DNA from: Pieris napi
Lineage: Eukaryota; Arthropoda; Insecta; Lepidoptera; Pieridae
Reading direction: 5' to 3'
Length of the DNA: 64,000 bases
NCBI RefSeq assembly: GCF_905475465.1
Contig: NC_062250.1
Span: 6,966,501 to 7,030,500 of the forward strand
The stretch's first letter is position 1. Every line of letters starts with the position of its first letter. Positions 1 through 9,100 of the stretch are shown here, piece after piece. Both the position numbers and the translations under genes were made by a program. Below the pieces are notes generated by a model. It had not been told where the DNA came from. It did not search any database and was given only the letters and a program-made list of their open reading frames with translations.

Positions 1-107
1 GCCTGTACTGCGAAAAGGCATCTGGGGAGTTGTCAGAAGGCGGAGAGCCTGATGATGAGCCCGTGCCCAAGGAGGAAGGTGACTCCGGCATTGACGCCAA
101 CTCACAG
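1..107 (+). CDS. mask: mask exon 1 in window (partial at left edge)
   Basis: Read from base 3 this encodes LYCEKASGELSEGG followed by an acidic, Pro-rich segment and EEGDSGIDANSQ. The exon ends at CACAG|gtatat in phase 0. Its 5' end is cut by the window edge. Confidence 0.88.
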
Positions 108-3100
108 GTATATTCATTTAATGACACAGAATATGTGGACTGTTCAATAGTATTTCTTTCAATAAAACGTTAAAAATAAATACAGTTTTGGGCTGTATTT
201 AATACATGATAAACACTGGATTAACTTGTAGAAATACTATATTTAATGTCTTATAAAAGAGTCACAAATTTATAATATTTTTACAATATAAAAAACTTAA
301 CAATTGGTTTTATTCAGGGTTCCTGTTCATCATCGGATGTGAAAGCTCCACCCGCTTCAAGCAAAAGTAAGAAAAAGAAAAAAGAAGAAAAGACACCTCC
401 ACCCGCACCTTCTAAGAAACAACCCGATAAAGTAAGCTACTTAAGCTAAAAGCTAAAAAAATACAATATATAGAACCTTATAGAATATACTTAATTTTCA
501 AAAATGCATATTTATTCTCCATAGACAAAGCCTAAAATAGAGATAAAAGAGAAAGAAGTCACCTCTAAGAGCGAAAAGAAGCAAGAGAAAGAGAACGTTG
601 CGCCTGCGCCTCTCGCCACTCCTGTCACTCCGCCTAAGCACGAGCGACGAGAGAAGAAAGAAAAGTGAGTTATTATATTATTTGCAATTTATTATTTTTA
701 TACATGTGTTGTAATTCACTTAAACTAAATGTTAATGGCATGCGTGTGTTACTTATTTTAACTATTGATTAATTTCTTAAATAGGGCTTCAAAATCCTAA
801 TATTTTTTGTAAATATTTTAAACTTGTACATTGCATTACATATTTTGATGTTGCATGAACTTTGTGTTGCTTAAGCGGGCCATAGACGGACCGCATGTTG
901 CAGTCAAGACCGACTGCAATATGCGGTCGCCGCACGGCGATCTGCAGTTTCCATACTAAATTTATATTCGCAATACACAGACCGCTTCGTCTTGACTGCA
1001 AATAGTGGTCCGTCTATAGCCCGCTTTAGTCTATAATTGAGTAGATTAGAATTTATATGATCTAATAATAGTTAAAGACATAAATCTTAAAGGTGTTTGG
1101 GGAGTGGGGTTAAAAGGTGAATGTTGTTGCAGAAAACAAGAAGAAGATGCTAAAAGCATCGCAGTACAGAATATTAACAAATTTGGGAACAGCTCTAGAA
1201 AGAGCCAAGTATTTGAATCGTCTAGGTTTAACGTGGAGAGAGACGACGTTGACACGATCGAGAAAAATAAAAAAATATTCAGCCAGTAAGTTGACATGAC
1301 CAGAGATTATAAAAAATTAACATATCGATGTCAAAGTTGATCTGTCTTCGAGAAGCTAGTTTTGGGTATCTGTAGTTAATATTTGATGTGCTAATGCATG
1401 TTTATTTTTTGCATTTTATTTGAATGAATTTTAACTGTTATATTTAATTCAATTAAAAAAAACAAATCTAAAAAATGGCACAGTGCAGTCTCTGATTGCA
1501 TTGATTTGATAATAATTAGCTTAATTTTTAAATAAATGAATAGCTTTTGGATCGAAGAATTCTTATTATGCTACTGTATATTAACCAGGAGAATGTGTCA
1601 AACAAAATTTGAGACATTGTACTTTAGTTAAAACATTTTAAGAAGAAAAAAAGTAGTTAGAATGAATGAAATGAAAGATACAACCTCATTCATTTGTTTT
1701 ATTGTATATTTTATACATATATTGTATATGTTTCTTTTATTCGAAATCAAAGAACGAAAATCTTCATTCAGGATTTAGAAACATGTAAGCTTTTCTAAAA
1801 TGTCCCACGTACGAGTAACCGCGTGTCACGCATTTCTTTAACAGAGCTATCATTTATAATATGAAACGGTAAATAATTAATTCATTCCCTTAGATGGGAG
1901 ATGGAAGGCAAAAATACTTCCCCAAAGGGGGCAACAGCTCCTGGTGCTTCGCGTCGCGAGGAGGGCTGGAAGGAAGTCGTCAGAAAATCCAGCGTTCAAC
2001 CTCCATCTGCAGTGGAGCCTGGGTATATTTTCTTCTACTTTTATTTTGAATATAGAAAAATGTAATGTTCACCAAAAATTATGTGTTAAAGTCAGTGCTT
2101 AGTCATACATTATTTACATTTTAATTACAATTCAACGTTATAGTTGTTAATTTACGATACGCAAATAACTTTTTTATTAAATCTGATTAAAGTAAGACTC
2201 GAACCAAATATCTGATTTAAGTAAACTAATATTGTATTGCAAATAAATTATCTTTACAATCCTTACTTTTCAATCAGGGTCTTAAAAAAAAGGTGCCTAT
2301 TAATCATTATCATGGTTGACATTTAGTTTTAAGTGAAATGCTCTTTCGACATCGTCCTTAACTTACATAATTTCAAAGTATGTATAAATACTATTTAAGA
2401 AATCGACAATTGTATCGCATCATCTAAGCCTTTCAAACTAACTAGTAACTCGGACACGACCGCACCTTATAATGCCAAAGTCGAGCACCTAGTGCCCTCT
2501 TCCCACTAAGGGCTTTACACTACAGTATGAACTAATAAAAAATGATTTTTTTAGATGTAAGAAAGTGTGCGTAGCATCTCATGCGATATCCCGTGTGATC
2601 GGTCGCGCCGGCTCGAACATTAACGCGATCCGATCGGCGACCGGCGCTCACATCGAAGTCGACAAGCAGACTAAAGGCCAGGGGGAGCGGATTATTACTA
2701 TCAAGTATATGTCGTTTATAATTGAATTTATAGCCTCCGAAACAATACTTCACGATTTTATTTTTTTTAAACTTTTGCAGAGGCTCGACGGAAGCTACAA
2801 AGCAAGCGGCCACCCTTATTGCAGCAATGATTCGTGATCCAGAAGCGGACATAGCGCAGCTGTTGCCCCGGGCTAAGTTACCTGCGCCCGCGCCACAACC
2901 AGCTATTGTTAAGCCTGCTAAACAACCTACGCCTAAGGTAAACGTCATTCTTTTGATGAAGAAAGAAATATTTATTAGAGTAGGAATGTAGTTTATATAA
3001 ATTAGGCCCCGGTTATTATATATTATTAGTTTTTTTGTTATATATAATTTAAGTTAGCTGTAGGAGTAGGTGCGAAGCAAGTTATGGTGACCATAATCAT

Positions 3101-6100
3101 ATTCTTACCAGACCATTATATATTCATAGTTAAAAGATATTTATATAAATTAATGAATATATCCATAGAAAATAGATGATAAATTCATTTCTAAATGTCT
3201 TTTGAAAGAAGAGATATTAAATATCCGTAATTATTGTAATAAATTGATCAAAGTAATAGGGGATATTTTTTAATGATTTCTTTATTATTCGTAACTGGTA
3301 TCGGCACGTATCTTGGCGTGAAGTGGCGTAAAAAAGTTCTGCACATTTTCTGTTTACTAAATTTATTATTGACCAGTAAAATTTATCAATCCAGGTGGCT
3401 CATACAAGTAGCGTGCCAGTGACAAGTCGAGTAGGGCCAACGACCAGTACGGGCGTGGTAACGATCGCGCCCGCACCTGCGCGTGCGCCTGCCAAGCAAC
3501 ACATGCCTGCGAGACCGCCCACACGGACGCATACACACCGTTAGTATTATAATTATCATGTGAAATTCATTTTGTTGTGAATATATTAAAAAATCTTAGT
3601 AAACCTTTTTAAGAAATTTCTGAGAAAATGTGTTTACGCTGTAAATAAATGAGTCTTGGGTATGTCTTAAGTTTTAAGTTATTTAGAATAAAGGAGAGTG
3701 TCTAATAAATCAGAATATTGCAGTGGCTATCACTCCAATAAAGATATATCACAAAACGCCTCTTTTTTTAGCTACAAGTTAGTAAAAATATTTCAAATAT
3801 TTTTATAGTAAACTTGTCCACACAAGTATTGTCAGATATCTATTTTAACTGTTTGTAATTTAATAAAATATAATTAATTGAAAACACAGCCATCACAACA
3901 CCAAGCAACGAAAAGCGTGCCCCAAGTGCCCCTGGCGCCCCAATAAGCTCAGTTAGCTCGAGTACCGCGACCGCAAAGCCGGGCGCGTTGTCGTACACGG
4001 GCGCCATCGTGGGTGCTAGGAGCCACACCTTCGCCGCTAAACTCACTGCCACGCCCCCTCTGGACACGAAACCTAGGCCTACCACACAGGTAAATGGCAA
4101 TATTTGTTTACTATGTGTTAATTATTATTTAATAATAAATTATTTATTAATCAGACAATTACAAGTTAATGTAGTAAGTGTGCAGTAGTCATAAATATTA
4201 TATTAGAAAGGTTAGTTAAAATTATTTCAGTTATCATTTTATGTAGTTGTTCTGAAAAGTTTTGCTACCCAGGTCCCAGATCTGATTTACATCATTAGTA
4301 AAATATACCTTTTTTTTCTGTTCATAGAATAGAACATGTATTTATTATCTATAAAAAATAATAATGGTTATGGTTATAAATACGGATTGCCTAGGAGAGA
4401 TCGCTTATTAGCGATGAGGCCGCCCGTCATTTATATTTATTATCGTGTTTTATTTATATTGTTCTAAATAAAACTGTACTACACGTAACCTTAAATTTGG
4501 TAGCATTTTGAGGTATCAAAGTTTAGATCACAACTTGATATATCCATTATAGGTGTGCGCCAGTCCATCAAGTGCGGCAAGTAGCGGCGCGAGTTCGTCT
4601 CCCCTCAAGAGCCGTACACCTCCCCCTACTCCTCGGCCCCCTCTGCCCACGCCCCCTAGATCTGACGACCCAAGACTCGTCGAAAGACTGCAGGTATATC
4701 TCCGTAAATGAATAAAAAATAAAATATTGTTTATTATGGAACATAAGATACATGTATCACTTATTCCACGTCATTACACACATTACAATTTCTTTTTCAT
4801 ATTTACAATAATTAAAATCATTGAAATATTTTTAATATTCATTGTTTTTATGTGGAACTATATGATGATATTCTATGTTTTTCTTAGATAATTGTAATGT
4901 TTAGACAAAAATATTGCTTAAATACTTTCTACTGCTGTGTGTGTGTCTCTGTTCTATTCATCAAATATTTATATTAAATACTTTATTCATATTTTATTCA
5001 CAGCTAAGCCCAGACAACTCCAGTACATGGAGCAACGAAGAAATCCCAGTGAATACATCAACTTCAGCTCTACACATTAATACTACCCCACAGGTTAGTA
5101 TCAATTTAATTTATAATTAAAAAAATAAATAAATTTACATTACTAAATATTTTGACTACTGTTTGCAAGCGAATGAAGTAAGATTCATTCTTTTTGAAGT
5201 TATACTTCTTTAGGCGCGTTATGAAAAATTGATGAGAGTGAAATTTTACGATGCGCGCGCACCGTGTCACAAAATTAACAGAATGAAGTTGCCCACAGAA
5301 GATGCTACGGCATTGGACATAATTTAAAAACAACATTCGAATAATAATAGAATTTATGTTACACTTAATGTTAGAGAATAATAATAAATATTTATTTATT
5401 TAAGTTTCCAAATTATGTAAACTGAACTTTATTGACTATAATGACTCCTTTTCCAGTCTTTGATTATTTAATTGTAATTAATTATTTGCATACAATCAAA
5501 AACTATTTTTAAAGATGTATAACTTCTTACGCGCGTACATAATTTTTAGTTCTAAATATGTGTCTTTTTGCAAAATCGGTTAAAATGGATACTGTTCTAT
5601 AAAAATAATGTATTACCTGTTGTATTCCAGTAGCACTTTTACAGTGCAACATTTACTGATTTGTTGTATGGCATTCTAGTCAAGCGGCAGCGCAGGCAGC
5701 AGCGCAGGCACCCAAGAATACTCCCTCTTCACCGCGTGTCACCTCCCTGGCAACACAGCGCCAGGTCCCGGTGTATGGGGCGAACCGTCGCATAGCGAGC
5801 CCCCGCCCCCGCAAGTGGACGCGAGCAAGGCACCGGGATATCGTGGGGCGGGTGGTTGCTCACCCTGCTCGAGGACTTCCTCCCACGGCTCCACGCCGCC
5901 GCCTTATCACCAGCCTTACCATCAGCAGAATGCTATGGGTATATATGAACTTTGAATTGTTCTTTCTGACCGTTTCTTTAATGACTATTACTTGTGGCTT
6001 TAATAATAAGTTCATCCTTAATTGCGTAAACCAAATGGTTAATACGGGAGTCTGAAGAAAGCCCCTAATATTTCCGCTTCCATAGCGGTTTCTATTTTAG

Positions 6101-9100
6101 TGGCACCCTAAATAGATTAATTATTTTAATGTATATAAATATATTACCTATATAATATTTCAACATTTCACGCTCAGTCATCAATCAGTGATCAATCAAT
6201 CGGAATATGAATATTCGTGATATAAACCTTTTAAATATTCAAAAACGAAACAGATAAATTTCTTTTAATTTAAAGTACAGTGTAAACTCTTTATAACGAA
6301 TTTCAAGGGACCTAGCTTTTAAATCGTTATACAGGGATTTTGTTATAGGGAGGCAATAATTAACGTATAGGTTTTGTGTTAAACCAAACAAAATGAAGTA
6401 ATTTTTACATTATATATAGAGTTTTTCGTTATAACAAATGGCGTTATAAAGAGGTTACACTGTATATAGCATTAAAATTTGGATCTTTCAAAACAATCAT
6501 GTTATATTTTACAGATCAATTTTAATTTAATTAAAAAATAAAAACAATTTCAACAAGTTTACTAATAAATTGATAAATTTAGGTAACAACATGAACGCTA
6601 TGGACATGAGTGGTCTATCCCGGAACGGCCCCATGTACCAAGATAACTCCCGAAATGGACACAACATAATGGTATGGATGATTTCTATTAATATTAATCG
6701 TTAACTCATAATTTAATTATATATCTAATTGTATAGTTTAAGTATTTTTCACATATACATCACAAACATGTATATAATATATAAATTTAATTATGATATT
6801 ATTATCCATTGTTAGTTATTTTCATTACTAAAGATTAACAGTATTAAAATACTTTATTATCTTAGTATTGTGATGATATCTCAAAAAAATTAGGAATAGA
6901 TAAAATAAATTATGACAACACAAGTGTCAAACATTCAATAGGGGGCCGTTCATAAAATACGTCAAACTAAAATCAGCTTTTTTTGACCCCCTCCCCCCCT
7001 ATTGTCATGCTGTGTCACACTTTCTGTGACACAGCGTGACACCCCTAGAAATATGTCGTCACAAAAACTAAGGACCCCCTCCGCTGAAAATTAAAAATAT
7101 TTATTTAGTTATGATAAAATTTAAATAAATTAATAAATATCTTTCATAACGAACATATAAATAACATTTCTATTATTTAGAAGTCCAAGGATTATCTAAT
7201 AATGATAAACGGCGAACGTCACGTTGCCGTATACCCCCCGTCTCCCCTTGTCACACTCAGCCAGACCCCTCCCCTCCCCTTGTATGCGAACGTATTTTAT
7301 GAACGGCCTCTAGTTTCATATGTGCCTTTTGACAAACAAAATTGTTACACGTTTTTTATACATAAATATTTGGGAATATTTTTGAATAATTGGTTTATAT
7401 ACCAGGTATCTATGTCGAGCGGCGTTGGCCTCGGTTACGTAAATGTGGGCAACGTGGGCAATGTGGGCAGCGTGGGTAGCGTAGGCGTTGGTGTTGAAAA
7501 CGTATCCCGACTTAACCCTCGAGCGCCTGATTTTGCCCAACGTCACCCTCTGCTGCAGCATCAGCACAAACACGCCGCTCAGGTACGTACCTTTTACCAC
7601 TCTTGTGGAATGGAAATGTAATATTTTTGTATTTGCCTTTATATAGAATTTTTTTACCAATAGGAAACTCCATTGTACTATTTTATTGTATCGTACTTAA
7701 GGATAAGTTCAATTTAAACATATGTATTATATTAAACTATATATTTAAATAAAACATTATTTACTCAGTCGTACATAGTCAGCGAAAGACTTTGGGTAAG
7801 ATTCAGAGACGAGGGTAAACGCAAAGTCTTCTGTCGTTATTCAAATATTTCCATTCATTTATTGTAGGACCGTAATATATTATTATTAAATATATTTCAG
7901 CAACTATTCGCGAGTGCAAGTAACGCCGGCAACCTGAGCTCGTTGCTGATGTCGTACCAGCAACACCAGCAGCACCAGCAACATCCCCAACATCAGCAGC
8001 AGCAGCAGCAACCGCAGCAGCAGCCGCAACAGCAACATCCTTACCAGGTATTTCAATATTCATTTCATGACTAAAAGATTTGGGTGCTTCTAGAGTTGAA
8101 AAGATTCGTTTTATTTTGTATATCTAGCGCAGCCTATGTATCTAATGCTCATTCTCATGTTAATATTAGGTAAATCTAATACAATAAAATTCTCATGTCG
8201 CGGTGTTTGTGGTTAAACACCTCCGAAACGGCTCGACCGATTCTCATGAAATTTTGTGTGCATATTGTGTATGTCTGAGAATCGGACATCTATTTTTCAT
8301 CCCCCTAAATGTTAAGGGTAGTCCACCCCTATTTTTTTTACAAAATGCACACAACCCCTAACTTTCACCCCTCTACGATCAACCCCTTATTTTTTTAATT
8401 ATAAATGATATACATGGCAAAACGACGTTTGCCCGGTTAATTAGTATTATATATGAATAATTTCGAATAAGTTTGTTGTTGCATTGAAATTGTGTACTGT
8501 GTGATGTGTAGTCTTGAGTATAGTCTGTATTGTTGACATAACGAGAAACAATAGGAACAGAACTACTAAAAGTTATGCAAATGTATACTCTATTTGCTCT
8601 GCCATACTGTTTCATTCACGTTAATTCGTAGTAGTAGGTAGGTCATAGCGTCGTCCAGCACAAAAATAAAATTTCAAATCAAACCTTTAGCGCAGATCGA
8701 TTCCGAGTTCGCTCGTTCAATCAGAGGATAGAAGATGATAAAAGGAAATAATATTTTTCACTTTTGCAATATAATATAGAATCGGTTCAGTATGAACTTA
8801 TTCAATACAACAAATCTTTATAATATTAGTGTAGATAAACCTTTTTGAAATATCGAGGGGAATGAATATAATGTTTATATAGTCCCTGCTGGAACGTGGT
8901 GTCGGCGTCGGCGTGAACTCAGTGGGCGTGGGTATGGGCGTGTCCTGGGCGGAAGAGGAAGAGCGCAAGCCCAGGCCCATAGGCACCGAACGCGCCTGGA
9001 AGCTCACTGCCGGAGAAGACTGGCACCACCGCACGGACCACGACAGATACCAGGTGAGGCAGACATTTTTGAAGTTATACTTCTTTAGGCGCGTTATGAA

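Noticed and set aside
789..1001. Open minus-strand frame over the first mask MITE
   Set aside because: It lies inside a hairpin MITE and an intron; the sequence has no protein-like composition beyond the inverted arms.
2532..2948. 138-codon minus-strand frame opposite the KH exons
   Set aside because: Antisense shadow of mask exons 6-7; the sense strand encodes an unmistakable KH domain.
7803..8063. Minus-strand Ala/Val-rich frame at the poly-Gln exon
   Set aside because: Antisense reading of the CAG-rich tract of mask exon 15.
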